A stretch of DNA of 64,000 nt. Origin: Cyanoderma ruficeps. Its lineage: Eukaryota > Chordata > Aves > Passeriformes > Timaliidae. The notes under the pieces are model-generated. The model was not told the origin of the DNA. It worked only from the letters and a program-made list of their open reading frames with translations, and made no database searches. The DNA lies in contig VZDJ01000623.1 of assembly GCA_008694505.1 (NCBI GenBank), positions 9,181,112 to 9,245,111 of the forward strand. The letters are read 5' to 3'. The position numbers and the translations under genes are program-made. Shown here one piece after another: positions 1 through 14,419 of this stretch. Within the stretch, counting starts at the first letter, position 1, and the number at the start of each line of letters is the position of its first letter.

Positions 1-3000
1 CATGAGTTAAAGAGTGACCCTGGTTTCACCTCTTGTTAGTGCTCTGTAGGTTGCATTTAAAAACTACTGTAATGAATCCTTAGGCTCAAATAAATGTAAA
101 TTTGTCCCTCGATAGATCACAGGGGAGCAAAATCTTGAAGAAGATGCTTAGCTCCACCACCTGTTTATTTTTATCAGATTAAGGCCAGTTTTGTAGGGTT
201 TGTCCATTTTCACTTTCCTGATAATATAATTTATTTGGATCTATAAGGACCTCCCAGGCCAATATTTGTAAACAGTGTCTGAAGTCACGAGTCAACATCA
301 ACATACAAGATGTCAAAGTGGACAGGAAGTATTATTGTGCCACTGGGCTCAGCTTTGCATTGCTAAGGTAATTATTAAACCTGGGATAAACAGAACTTTG
401 ATCCCATGTGTGTTTTTAAACGATTGGTAACAATTGATTTTACAAAAATGCTATTTTGAAAAACCATTCTGTACAGGAATTCATTGTGCCAACATGTAAG
501 GTGTCCAGTGCAAGGACTAGCAAAGTAAAACTAGCCCATAGCAAAGGTGCTGGCATGGGGTGCTGTGCAAGGAGCTGCAGGGCCTCCTGTGATTCCCAGC
601 CAAAAGGAGTGGGAAATGTTCATATTCCAAATGAGAAAGCAATTCACTGACATCTGGGCTACTGATTAGCAAGAAAAGGCGACTGTGGCTGGGAAAGAGT
701 GGATGTGTAAAAGGCTAAAAATGTGCAGTGAAGAAATGCAGCAGGACCTGCTTCTTATTGGAAATACTGTTTCCATCTCCCCCTTTAGTCATGGGAAGAT
801 TGTCTAAGCCTCTTTCCTCTGTGGTCTTCTCCAAGGTCATCTTCACACTGTCCACTTTCCTTTGCCACATCCCTTCCCACATGAGAAAGTGCCCAGTGAA
901 AGAGGTGGGAACTGTGGGATGGGCACTAACACATGTCTTAGGCACTGACCCAAAAAAAAAAATCTGTGACCAGAGTTAGGTGCTGGAGGTTTGTATTGGT
1001 ACATATCTGAAGGTAGAGAAATTTGGGGAAAATAAACAGTTAGGGAAGAAAGAAAATAGAGAAGTGAATTTGGGTGAGTTCAGGTGAACCTCTTACTACA
1101 AACAGGTCAAAAGCACCCAGCATCAGAGGTATGGATGGGAAGGGACCCTCCCCCCCCGCACCAACCTGTCACAGGGAAAGCTCATACTTGCAGTGTAGTA
1201 ACTCATCCCCAGGAGAAAAATAGATGGTAACCTTCCTACTGACACAGTGAAGGGATTCCTTGTGCCTTGGACTGTGGACAGTTACAAGTCCTGTAGATGG
1301 TCAAGAAATGCTGAGGGCAACAAACAGCTGTATCTTGGCAGCAGGCAGCAGTTTCTTAAAGTTGCTAAGAAAGGACCAAAGCAATTTGGTGCGCTTAAGT
1401 CTGCACCTGATGGGCAGCACAGTGAGCAGCAGCTCACATCTTCCCTCTCAGTCTGCTTTGCTGCAGTGGGTTGCTTGAAGCACAGGAAGGCAAATAGCCA
1501 GTCCAAGCACAGCTGCAACCCCAGCACATGAAGTCTAAAGAGGGATAACCTAATTCATTCACTTACACTTCTACTTAATTAAAGAAATTTTTCCTATGAT
1601 TTCATTATAGAAATAATTTCAAACAATATGCCGGAATAAAATTATGTTTTCTTGACTAATAAAATTTTGTGGAAGAATGTAATTATACAGCTCCTGTATT
1701 TGAATTATAAGATGTACTGCAAAGTGGCGTGTCTTATGACTATGTAAATTTAAAGCCCTAAATACTTCATATTAGTTGTAAAATAACATAGTGTAATCAG
1801 AAAGTATGCCATAGCTGGGAAGGATGGGCTAGGCATGAAGATGATGAAAACTCATCTGTTCGCTTGGCACTGTCAGTTGGCTGTTACCTGCCTACCTTTC
1901 TTGAGATCTCTCAGGTAATTTATGGCAGATTTCACTGCTATTCTTTGTTACCCATCCCTGTAGGTGCAGACATAAATGTATCCACAAACCATCCTGCCTT
2001 CTGCACCTGGAGAGTCTCTTGCAAGAGAATGCCATGGGAGACAGTCCCAAGGCCTGGAACAGAATTCCCCAAATCAATGCTGAAATACAACCGGTGGCTT
2101 GAAATAATAAGCAGTGCAGTAAATGTCCTCTTACTTACAGTGATTAAAAAAATAAAAATCTGCAGATGGGCAGAAATCTGCAGAGAAAATCTGCAAGGAA
2201 ATAGCAGGTGAAACCTCAGCGTGCTGGCTAGGCTGCTTCTTTATCACCGGCAGCAAATGGGTATCTACAGCGGTGTCGTTTATTGTTGATGACTGATAAT
2301 AGGATTACAGCTTCCACATCCAAGAAGTATGGCATCCCAGATAGCATCGTTTCATGCTGAAGACATTATTATCACATCCTATCTTCACGTACTGCTCAAC
2401 CAGTTATCTGTGCAGGACTCAGTGTAGAGCTCTGAGACTTTTTAGGATATCATCATGTTGTATGAAATTCAGGCTTCTGTAGCTATAAATCAAGAGGACA
2501 CCTTGTATGGTGGCTGGTTCTCCTTGGAACAGCATCATAAGCAGAGCCTCTGTTCTCTGAAAGATTAGAGTGTGATTTAAAAAAAATGTTGCCAATGAAT
2601 TTTAAGTTCACAAAAAGGGCAGATTTAATAGTGTTAGTGTTGTCTGTTTAGTAGTCTCATATGTACACCATTTGGGAAGCATAAGCCTCTCCACAGCTCC
2701 TTAAAAAGATACCCCAAACATGAATACAGAGTCCCCCCTTTGGAAGACTAAGGGGGCAATTATTTCTAAATAGTATTTTTGAACACCATAATCTCTATCT
2801 TTAGCCACCGGCTAGAAGTGCCCAAGCTATGCCACTGGCCAAGGGCAAGGAACATCCACGTATAGGTAAACAGGAGGGGCTGTATATATTTAAGGTTTGG
2901 TTTTGGGGGCAGCTGAGCTGATCCTAATGGCTTGTGGCTAACAAAGCATACCCCTTCCTGTCCCTTCTCACCTGCCCCTGAGACATGGCAGAAAGCTTTC

Positions 3001-5423
3001 CAGTTTTTGGCTGAATTAGTTTTAGGGTCTCAGTGGGGCCAGATCAGCTCCAAAACAGGCACAAAGCAAACAGCAGGAGTACAGGGCACAGGGCTGGGGG
3101 AAGACAGGACCAGATCCCTGGATAAGGGGAGATAGCTCACTGAGTCTTGTGGGACTGAGCCATTTTACTGTGGGTAATGGGGAAGGCTTGGAGATGTTCA
3201 TCTGGGGCTTTGCTCCCCAGCCTCACACAGTCCATGAGGGTCAGGGATGCTGAATCTGTGGGTGCCCACGGGAGCTGGATTGCCCCAGGCACCACGTATT
3301 TAGTAGCACAGGTCTCGTTTGACCCCTTGTGTTCCTCCCTGAGCAGGAGTAAAAGCTGCATTTGTTGGGCACAGGAGGCTGCCCTATCCTTGATGAAGAA
3401 ACTACAACTGGAAGAGAAACACCACCTTCAAAGTCCATACAGCTATGAAATACTGCTAAATGCAAAATTTGGAATATTGGCAGCCGAGTACCAAAGGTGA
3501 CAAGCAGAAAGCTTCACTCAGCTCCACACAGCTGTCCAAGCTTTTCAACCTGCCCCAGTTAGGAACCTCAGCTGGGGCCATCTCTGCTGGGCTGTTGACT
3601 CTGAACATCTGAGCAAATATCTTGTCTAATTTTGCTGATAGGAGACCATGGTATTCACAGGCCAACTGCACCAGGGCACACAAAGGAGACTGAAGTCAAA
3701 CATTAAGATATATTTATATAAACTGATCTGTAATTGAGCTGTGAAAAGGTCAATTCCATTTCCAGGGATCAAGATGCAGAGGTGGGCTCTCCTATCATTT
3801 ACCTCAGGTAGCCTCCTTCAAAACCCACTGGAGTCAGAAAAATTCTTTGGATCTTCCCCTCAAATGCAATTAATCCTCAGAATTTAAAAAACTTATAATG
3901 AGAGATCAAAGCTAAAATTTCAGCAACAATTAACTAATCCTTCCTGATAACCAAATACGCTTAGTACCCATACCCAGGAAGTTAGACTGAACCGGCAGGT
4001 TTTCCTACAGACTTTTCATCTGTGCTTTATTCTTCCACAAAGACAAGTGTTAAATTAATTGAAGAGACCAACCTTTGCACTCCCCAGGCTTTATATTTCA
4101 CCTGTGTTTTAAAAAATATATCTGAGAGGGGAAACAGCAGGTTATAAGTTTGCACTAGATTTATGAAGACTTATATGCCTCTCTTTAGGACACCCAGAAA
4201 AGAAAGGGATGAATTACTGGAAGGAAGAATTACTGCATGTACTAGAGAATATTATGTTAAGGACCTTGTAAGTTAAAAACCAAGCAGTTTATGAGAAAAA
4301 GCTCTGACACAGTTTATCATTTAGGGTTCACTCAATACACATAGGGAGAAGGAATTAAGTTCTATGCACATAAAAGTAATCATTTAATAACAAAGTTCTG
4401 TTGGTTACAAGTTAGGACTTTAAAATGCCCACTGACTATAAAGGCTTGTAATGTTTCAGCAGGTTATTGCTTCTGAGATGTGTTGCCACTTCATTACACA
4501 TTTTCAGATTGTTCAAAAGCCTACAATGCTAAAGATGTGCTTTCTTCTGCCTGAAATAATGCTTGAGACTTGAGTGAGGGGGTGAATGTATGGCATATGC
4601 TGCTCATGAATAAAATATACTCATAGCTAAGCAACCTAAAGTGTTCCTCTCTTAGGGAATTAACTCTATTTACTAGAAAATTTTAAAGAATAATTTTAAA
4701 GACTGTTTTTTGAAGAGGAGGAATCCAAGTCCTTTAGTAATGCTGGGGATGCTTTAACAGAGAGGATGGTAGGGAAGGAGCCAGGGAGGACATTGAGCCT
4801 TGCAGTGGCCATGGGAGATTCCTCAGTGCTGTCCATTACCTCGGGCAGAGGAGAGCTCTGTGCAGAGGAACACAAGCCCCTGTGCCTCTTGCAGGCAGAC
4901 ACAGCTCCGAGGACAGGCACAGGGAAACTCACCCTGTGGCAGCTGTGCTGAAGATCTGTCTCTTCTGAGCAGGAGGCTCATGCTGTCACTCTGACACTTC
5001 AGAGGAGGTTGTGAGAATGGCCCAACACTGCAGAACTTTAAATTTCCCTGCTTGTGCCTGGGGTGCCCAGCACTAAATTGAGCTCCTGACTACCCCAGAC
5101 TGTCTGAAGGGGTGACACTTCGAGATGAAGGAGACATCTCACCCACCCCTGCAGGGCTGGCCCCACATCCTCAGGGTGTTCTTGAGTCACTGTTGGGCTC
5201 CCAGGTGCAGTTTCATAGGCCGCCTGAGATGTAAAATACCTGGACACTCACTCCCCAGCAAAGAGCCAGCCAGGCATCTTGCAGGATTTATTGGGAAGGG
5301 TTTGTGCAGGATCCAAGTAGCACAAGTGTGAAACTGCTCTGCTGAAGTGTAACTCAGAAACTGGCACCCATACTGTGCTGCTGCATACACCCAGAATACC
5401 AGTGACAGTCAGGCAAGAAGGGG
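1..5423. other. Intergenic sequence, no gene recognised
   Basis: I find no exon with homology I recognise on either strand. Open frames here are short (under 120 codons), overlap on opposite strands and lack convincing splice or start context. Two stretches (about 2930-3700 and 4750-5420) are richer in G+C than their surroundings but do not read as any protein I know. If synteny with mammals holds, this is the region between the ORC5 3' end and RELN (inference only). Confidence 0.6.
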
Positions 5424-5829
5424 AAGCCCTATGAAGAGTGGCTGAGGTCACTTGGTCTCTTCAGCCTGGAGGAGACTGAGGGGAGACCTCACTGCAGTTA
5501 CAACTTCCTCACGAAGGGAAGAGGAGGGGCAGGCACTCATCTCTTCTCTGTGGTGACCAATGATAGGACCATGGAAATGGCCTGAAGTTGTACTGGGGGA
5601 GGTTTAGGCTGGCTAATAGGAAAACATTTTTCACCAAACAGGGTGGTTGGGCACTGGAACAGGCCCCCCAGGGAAGTACCACAGCTCCAAGCCTGATAGA
5701 GTTCTAGAAATATTTGGACAATGCTTTCAGGCACAGGGTGTGACTCTGGGCTGCTCTGTGCAAGGGATGGAAGTTGGACTCAGTGATTCTGACTGGCCCC
5801 TTTCAACTCAGCACATTCTGGGATTCTAA
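5424..5829 (+). mobile_element. CR1-type LINE 3' end, 5'-truncated
   Basis: The segment follows the usual order of an avian CR1 3' region. It has a 'ctcttcagcctggaggag' block, 'gggagacctca', a block around 'ggtttaggctggctaatagg' and 'ttcaccaaacagggtgg'. It then has 'gggcactggaacaggc', a 'ggaagttggactcagtgattc' type block and a degenerate terminal 'attctgggattct'. CR1 copies are normally truncated at the 5' end, as here. Substitutions and a decayed terminal repeat mark it as old. No open reading frame for the LINE protein survives. It lies outside the ORC5 transcript. Confidence 0.9.
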
Positions 5830-8800
5830 GAAGACACTGAGAAAAGGAGAACATACGACATATGCTGCTACAGGCAGCTCCCATCAGCACAGCCACTCCA
5901 TCTACCCATCTACAACAATACAGTCACCTCAGAGACACCAAGACCTCTGGCCACTCTGCCCACCTTGGACATGGAACTCCTGGAAGAGGAGGCTGGTATG
6001 GAGAGCAGCCACAGAGTTCCAACACAGAAACACACGCATGGAGCTAAATGATCTTCCTCAGCACAGCAAGGACTTTTCAAGCCTGAAAACGCTTCAAATA
6101 ACATGTTGAGAGACTGCCTGTGCTCTTGTGTTTGGCTGAGAAGGAAGACACTACCAGTGCTCTCCAGGTTCCTTTTCAGTGGCACAAAAATTTACATTCC
6201 TGTGCTCCTGCGCCCACAACCAAACCTGTAAGTGGTGGATGTCCCTCTGCTTGCCCCAAGCCTCAGTGGCATAGCCAGGTACAAACAGTTGCAGTGTTCC
6301 TCTTCATGGAGAGTCCTTGTATATAACCCCTCAGAAACTGCTCTGTACCTGGCAAGAAGAAAGGGAACACCCTGTGTACCCACAACAGTTTTATCCTCCA
6401 GACAGTTTTAGCCCCGTCATCTTGTAATCCTTAAAGTACAATTTTCTCCTTTCAGATCTTGAAAATATTTTTTTCCTTTCAGTTTGGCAAATTTTGATCA
6501 AATTTATTTTGTGAAGAGTCACAAAAACCCATAGCCCTGAAAATGTGAGAAAAAGAATGAAAAATACTCTTTTTTTCTTTGAATTGTAGTGCTTTGGCTC
6601 TACCTGCAGGGCTAGCAAATGGTGGATTGCAAATATAGTTTGAGCATCTATTTATTTTATTGTAGGAAAAACATCAACATGTGTACTGTATTTCTTGGCT
6701 TCTAAACAGCAGAGTAAATGCACATCAAATTCAGAGGTGATGTGTAGTATAAGAAGATATTTTGATCCATGCAGCAAAAGGAACAGTATGCAAATTATTA
6801 GCAGTTTATAAAGAATAAAGTTTTACTATACATAATTTTATGTGCTTGTACAGAGAATCCACAATCCCACTAAGAAACGTTAAGTCTACCTATAATAAAT
6901 GAGGGGGTTTTAGAATAAGAACAGTTTTTAGATTTGAGTCAATAAATACCTAAAATATGGAGATTAAAAGTAGCACTGGAACACTCCAAATAGCCAAACA
7001 ACATCATCACATTTGTTCTTAATGACTGCAGTATTCAGCAGTCCTCATTTTCCCAAGAAATACTTTACTTTAAATTCTGTATTTTCTTTTGCCATGTTTC
7101 TCACTTAAAAGCCTGCATGAGCTTTTGTAGTGTTGCCAAGCTTATTTTTTGTTTATATACAGGTTCTTACCATGGAGATATGTCCCTGACATGAAGGCAT
7201 CCAGTATAGGAAATTACATGCAATGCCTTATTCTTCTAGTTTAATTAATGCTCTGACAACTTGGCAATAAGGCTACAGTGAAGAAAAGGTCTCTGCAGGG
7301 AACCTCAGGTTTTGAGAAATAAGAAAGCTGTCAAAATTTTACTATATATCCATAGTAACATATCGAACATCCAAAGATTTCTGGGAGTCATCTGTAGAAA
7401 AGAATTCAAAAGAAAAAAAGGTTAGCATAAATGATGTTCCTTAACCTGCTAAAAATAAAAGAATGACTTTCTCAGCAGTCAGAGTTGGAACTGGGTAAGG
7501 AGTCTATGCTGACTTTTCATGCAAAAAGAAATCCCAGTTTTTAATTAGTGAGGACTGTTTGACACAAACAGGAAAAAGAATTAGCCCAATCCCTGTTGAG
7601 ACTGGTTCTCTTCTGTGATTTAAAAAAGCTGAATGAGGAGTAGATCTGTCCCACACAGTGATCCATGTAACCATTCTAGATCTCTGTATCCAAACACGTG
7701 TGCCCAGGTCTTCTGCTCCAAACTTGGTGTCCTTTTCAGCTGGAAAGCACAACAGCAGCAGCTTGGCACAAAGGCAGGAAAAGGTGTTCTCTCTCTCCTC
7801 TGACTCGTTCAATAGTTTGAGGAGCATCAAAGATGACACCCCCAAAGAGAATCCAACAGCTCCAAAAGCAGCTTGAAGCCACAGACCTTGGATCATCAGA
7901 AACCTGTGGTGATCCATGTCTTACTGCGAGTATCATTTGATATTCATGATCTTACTGTGCTCTTTCACCATCCTCACTTCCCCAGGAAGGGAAATTTAGA
8001 AGGAAACAGCAGCACCACCTGACCTCCTCCACTATCTCAGTATTTCTTTGGCTGTGAACACGCAAAGACATTGCTCCTTTCTGATCAATGAGCTATTCTT
8101 TAGCTACTGATGGAAAACAGCTGTTCCTGGTCACACATTTAATTGCCTTCCACACCAAAACTTGATGAAGTTGTACCATCTGAGGAAAATATAAACAGCC
8201 ACATATTTATGTAGCATTTTGAAATCAGCATTTCTGACTCCTGTAGTGTGAGAGCTATCCAATACAGAGCAGTTTGAATTTTTGGTCTAGTCCCCCGCTT
8301 CCCCACTTTTTATTTTAGGAATGAGATGATTATTTCTGCAAATACATCTGAAATGGATCACAGGGATCAGCTTCAATCACTTTAGCGGTCTGACTTTAAA
8401 AGAAACTACATGGTGAACACCAGAGGCATTGCTGAGCACAAATTACTTTGCAGAAACTAACTGTGACTATTCGCACAACCATCATATTTGCTTTTCCTAT
8501 AATCAACCAGAGAACCCTCCCGCACTCTTGACATTAGGTAAGATTTTTGTAAAGGATTCTAAGCCATTGAAAAGCAACACACTCAGGATACATAAACACA
8601 TTTCTTTACTGATAGCTCCAGACATGTTCTATCTTGCTTGATGTGAAGAGTAGCACTGAAGAAGTTATCTAAGGTTCCTGCACATGCCCCAACCCCAGGC
8701 TCAGTCAAGTGAAAGAGCCTGTGCTGACAGAGGAAGCTCCCCTCCTCAGGAGGCAGGACCTAGAGGTTTGTTTACATCACCGAAGAAATTGTGTGCTTGT

Positions 8801-11800
8801 CTTTGGTTGTTCTTCTCATTTTCTCTGATATTCCCAAATCTCAACATGACACTGCTCTCAGAAAGTTTGAGCAGAACTCCCAGTTATTTGCTGTTTCTTA
8901 ATGATTTGCATCCTTAAGAAATAATCAAAAACAGCATAAAAAATGTAAATGTGAGGAAATGGGATGGTATTCATTCAGCCATGCAGCTGGAATTCAGGAA
9001 CTGCTGTAATTGCACACAAATAACATAATTTGCCTCCCTTGTAGATGTTTTTGCTTATTCACATCACGTCTTTCTTTTTCAGGGGTGTTGATGAAACAAC
9101 CACTCTCTACTGTTGCCATCCCAAGCCTGAGATGTTGAGTTGCTCTAGGATGGCAACACCAGGGCTGGCATCCAGGGAAGCATCACAGAGCAGGGCACTC
9201 ACTTCTGCCCAGGTGGGAGCTCTCAGTGCACTGGGTGCAATGGCAGAGGAAGAAAAAACCACAGGTGGGATTGTACTAATGGAAATGGGGTAGAGAGAGA
9301 ACAGCACCATCATAAATACTGTAAAAACTCTTTAACTAAAGAGAAATTATGCAAACAGCAGGAATATAATCAAGGCTTTTGCCACCAGAGCGACAAACAA
9401 CTATGCTCTACATCACTGTCTCCCTGGTACATTCTTCTTTTGCTGGATTTTGTAGAAACAAGCTCCCTCATCTGGCAAGGTTGTTTTAATGAGATGTTAC
9501 TTACATCACTCTTGGCTATTCTCTCTTCACAACTATTCTCTGACTTGGGATTTAGAAGGTGCCTATTTGAAAACCCTCATTACCTACATGAAGACACAGG
9601 GAGTGCTCAGCTGCTGAAGTACCAATGCATAGGCTCCAGGAAAACCTGCTAGCAAAGCTCAATTTCCCTGCTCTCCCAGCCCTATTTTATTCCTCTGAAC
9701 TCAACTATCTGAAAAAAGTACATGAAATAATGTGCAGCACACATTTCTCTGAACAAGAATCAAATGCAGTAAAGAAACTATTTGCATATTAGAAATCATG
9801 TTCTGTAGAAAATCTATGTGCCAGGAAAATGGAACATATGTGCTGAATGAATTTAGGCAAAGCTGCACCTTTGCTGTTCTGCTTAAGAAAAATCACATTT
9901 ACTATATAAGTCTGAGACTGACACGGGCTTTTCATCAGCATTTCATCGAAACTGAACAAATATGAAATACGAACACCAAGTACAAGATGACAGTACATCA
10001 TTCATGGTTCAACATACTGCACCAGGTTTTGGAAAAGGAGCTTGCTGAAGCCAAACACCCGCCTTCAAGTACACAACAGACTCCTCTCTGAATATCCAAA
10101 CAAGTCCTGACAGGACAGAAGGCAGTATGTGGCAACAGGTTAGTTGTACAATGCACACCTGCACAATGGTGGGATAGACAGCCCACAGCAGCCTTCCTGC
10201 TCTGCTTGCTTGTGGGAGATCCCCTGGGAAGGCCAAGCCCAGGAGCTCGCTGTGCTTCTGGTGCAGATCTCTGCAAGAACCATTTCAAGAAATAACACAG
10301 AATTGCAGTGGGAGGGTACAGGAAGAAACATAGAGGAATACAGAAGTCTGGTAGAGTTCTGGGTACTTCAAAACATCAAAGCTGTCAAAAGGGCAAGTTC
10401 ATCCACAACTTCATCTCAAAGAAAAGCCCAGCCTGGAGCTGCCCAGCTGCCTGCCCGAACAGGAGGCAGTGAACATGTATCTTCTTTCAGTACTTTGCTG
10501 CCTGTTGGTGGTAACTCCCTTGGAAGAACTGTATAGCAAATCCTTTTTGGCAACTGCAACACACCAGTGGAAATGATTTATTATCAAATGGAGTTTGAAC
10601 CAAATGAAAGGAAGACTTAGGGATTTTTCTGCTGCTTTGGAAAAATGGGGTATTGGTCACTGGCAGAGGAGGAGGTGTTCTAGGTACTAAGTACAACACA
10701 CTACAACACTTCAAACATTAAGCCTACCCATGGTAGTTTGGACATCACCTTCCCACTCCAAGACTCCCTGCTTACAGTCAGACATTCACTTGTTCAACAG
10801 CATGGAAACACCTCCCTCCACGGGCTGCTTGACAGGGCCCAATTCTGAGCTCCTTGATACCAGACACCTGGGTGGATACATGGCTGATATGTTGCCTATG
10901 TTCAATAACAAGCAGTATGATTTTTTCTGCTTTTTGTTTTGCATGGACACTGCCATTGAGCTGTGGCTTTTAAAAGGCACGTTTTCAGGAAAACATGAAT
11001 ATGGTCATCATAAGGATTGTACTTCTGCAGTTTCAACTCTGCTGCCATATTCAAACAATTTCTGTATTGTGTTCAGATTTATTCTTTAAATGGTTTTAAT
11101 AAACATGCACAGAAACAAAGAATCAAAAAGTTACCCTTATCTGAGTATTGTACAGCTCATTTGAATCACCCTGTTCATAGCAAAAGATCTCACATTGAAG
11201 CTGAAATAAAAAACACATGGTTTTTGCTATTAATCTCCCATTCAATTTTCTAGTGGAGCCATTCCAGTATCTACAAACACATAAAAATTTTGTATTGTCT
11301 ATGATTAGACTTGCTAATCAAGCTGTATCCCAATGCATATTTACCAGCAATGATAAGGCTCTTTTGTAAGTTATGCCATTCTGTCATTGAGAAAACTTGA
11401 GAAGTTACTTCACCTGTGGTAGGATTTACCTCTGGATGGAGTAAATCTTCAGTTCCCCAAGTGTCTGGGCTGACCAGAACACACAGTATCCCAACCCCCA
11501 GGCAGCCCTCAAGAACCTGCCTTTTCTCACTCTTCCCTACCGTCTCTGCCACTACAAGGGCAGAGGGAATACCTAATCCTGAGATACTTAACTGGGTACA
11601 TTTTGCCCACAGGTCACAGATGTGAGATATCTCCTATATTCCTGCTGGAAATCCTGTCCTTCACACTATTCTCCTGGCATAGTTGGCTGTTCCAGTTTTG
11701 AGAAGAAAACATAGTGCCTGAATGGCCTTGTCAAAATGGTACTTGGCAGATAGTGGAAAAAATTCACCAATGGCAAGAATGAATGTGTTTTTATGTGAAT

Positions 11801-12072
11801 GGTGTGTAGAAGCATCACAACTTAGAAGGTGCTGAAATAAACAAAGTATTTCTTTATTTCACCCCAAAAGAGTCAATAGCTACAGGAATTGTTACAGTAG
11901 AAGCAGGAGGTTCTGGGATAACCAAAATAAGACAAATCACTGTCCAAAAAGAGTGAATCAACTACTGTATTATATGTGGATGCAGCCTTGCAAGCCTTCT
12001 TAAAAAATAAAATCTCCATGTTACGTTCATGAAAATGCAGCTGTTGATGAAGCCAGAGCTATTCAAGGGCTA

Positions 12073-12102
12073 ATCTCTTCACAACTGATCTCTTCACAAC
12101 TG
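12073..12102. repeat. Perfect 2 x 15-bp tandem duplication
   Basis: The unit 'atctcttcacaactg' occurs twice head to tail without mismatch. The perfect identity suggests a recent local duplication, for example replication slippage. No coding context. Confidence 0.9.
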
Positions 12103-13544
12103 ATGATAGCTGCATTTCTTTTTCCACTACTTTATCCTTGTAAGAACAAGCCCCAGCTCCTGTTAATATTTGGATCAACCACTGGAGACCAGCGCTGTAA
12201 GTCTGTACTTTTTTTCAGTATTATAATGCTTTGTGACTCAGGAATTATGAAAAAAAAAAGGCTATTTTTAAAATACATACTGCAGCACCAAGGTACTGAA
12301 GGTTTTCTGATTAGTTAAATTATCTTCCTTATAGTTGCTGCACAGTTCTCAAAACCACCTGTAGAAGAGATGAAATCCTGGCCCAGGGGAGGCTAAAAGA
12401 GGCCTCATCCATGAAAATGGGGTCTCAGAACAGAACATTGCTAAGGTATCCAGTAAGAAACTCAGCAGTAATTTATAAACTCATTGACATGGCTATATAG
12501 AAATATTTCTAGTTTGTCAGAATAAATCCTACTATTCATCATCAGCATAGTTATAGCCTACATCAATCATTTGCACTTCAGTCACCTTGTTCATTCTCAT
12601 ACTCTGCTGATTCAGCTTAAAACTTTATTTCACTGATAGGAGTCTTTCACAAAGGTCAAAAAAGTGCCTTCGAAGTTAGGAGAGTGGTTCTGTCTAATGA
12701 ATCCTGAGTTACTACTCCTTCTCTAGTTAACCTCATTTCAGTCAAATTAACTACATTCCACAAAAATTAGTATCCTCATCCTTTGGATTTACACTGGAAA
12801 TAATTACCAATACTCATAAGGCTAGTACAAAAGAAATTAGATTGAAAAAAATATCAGCAGCACCAAGTTTTCCCACTGTTTAATTTCTAAGACCTTTATT
12901 TTATGTCTAATTTGTGCTCCAAATTTGGAGCTGAAGAGTTTTGAGGGTCTGGTCTATTTGGTGGGAATGATTTGGGTTACTGAAAATGAAATTTTGTGAG
13001 TCAAGTTTTGTAGCACTTAACAAATCAGTATCAGTCCCATCATGTTTCATATATCAAATTCTAATTCAGATCAGAAATTACAAATCCCTATGATCTACTG
13101 CTACTGTTTTACATGGATTAGCTGACATATAAACACCTCAAAATTTCTTTCCATTACAAACTGCAGCCCTAGGTAGTCATATAGGAGATCCACAGGAGCC
13201 GAGCTCAGCCCAGCACTAGCTCCAAGATAGAAAGGCACTGTAAAGTTTACCCCAAAGTTCACATTATGGACATTTTTATAAGTAAAAACAAAAGCAGGTA
13301 GTAAACATTTTTGAGACAGGCTATGTATTTACATTCAAGCACTTCAGTAAGTGTGACAAATGTTGCCACCTCATGGACAGGTGCAGGGTTTGATCCAGCT
13401 CAGCGGTAGGAAGGAAAACCGATCACGGAGATGACTCATTGCTGCCCTTTCACACTCCCCTGAGGGAGGAAGCCAGAGCTTGGCCAGAAGGATGCTTTTG
13501 TCACTTGGGTCTGAATCCAGAAGTATGGCTATGCATCCACAATT

Positions 13545-13638
13545 GGGGGGAAAAAAATCAAAAAAGAAAACAACAAAAAAAGAAAACATTAAAACAAAGA
13601 AAAAAAAGAAACATTAAAAGAAACAAAAAAGAGTAAAG
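13545..13638. repeat. A-rich purine tract with imperfect internal repeats
   Basis: About 90 bases consist almost only of A with scattered G, C and T. The motif 'gaaaacattaaaa' / 'gaaacattaaaag' recurs. It follows a run of six G. It could be the degenerate A-rich tail of a retroposed sequence or simple low-complexity DNA. I see no recognisable element body to its left. Confidence 0.7.
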
Positions 13639-14419
13639 ACTACACATCAAGACCAAGGAGGGAAGACTGATGATTTTCCCTTGAAAAAAGCTGTAATGTT
13701 CAACTTAGGACCTGGCATGGTCTTTTACTGTCAAACAGTCAAAGGTGAGCACTCAAGAGTAAAACATCTGAGTAACAGGCTGTGGCACCTGGAGTTTTCA
13801 AGAGGGTTACTGAAATCTTCAGATTCATGAAGAAAATAACCTCCTACTGGACTAGGGGTTTTTAATGCTCCATAAATTGTGTACCTTTTACTTGTAAGCT
13901 GCAATTGTAGCGTATTCCATCAGGTATTTCCAAGGACAAAGTTTTATGTTACAATACCGCATTGGTTATTCACTGTTCAACTGCTTTTGGGGAATTGCTG
14001 CAGAAAGTCTCTGTCACCTGTTGAATTTTTCCTTTCTTGATGAAAAGGCAGCTGTGCCATTCTCCTCTACAGGACAGAGGCTGTTACAAAAGCCATTACG
14101 TGGTGTGTATGTTAGAAGTATGTTCATTCCACCCAGCACTATAGTTAGCACTTCATGTAACTGGATGAGCATAAAAGGACTATAGAATGTTGAAGCAAAA
14201 ATAAAACATTTCAAGTTTGACACAGAGATAGAAATTTAAGAATCAATTATTTTTTAAAAACAGAGCTTTGTAAAAATACATTCATAATCAACTTTTATGA
14301 ATGGTCTGTAAAAGAGAGTATGGTGACTAATTGGGAGTTTCCTATCATCATGATCTCTATATAACAGGGTAACAGTCTGGCTACATACTACTGAAGAGAA
14401 AAAAGAATTTTTACCAGCT

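Larger units (their letters stand above)
5830..14400. other. Intergenic sequence 3' of ORC5
   Basis: No gene is recognised in this 8.6-kb stretch. It is AT-rich with short unrelated open frames. It holds a 15-bp tandem duplication at 12073-12102 and an A-rich purine tract at 13545-13638. Both are listed separately. A GC-richer patch around 10100-10500 has overlapping open frames on both strands and no recognisable protein. Confidence 0.6.

Noticed and set aside
5774..6109. 111-codon plus-strand open frame
   Set aside because: It starts inside a CR1 3' end and reads into unrelated sequence with no recognisable product.
1..14400. RELN upstream exon expected from mammalian synteny
   Set aside because: No sequence resembling a reelin exon or a CpG-island promoter was found.
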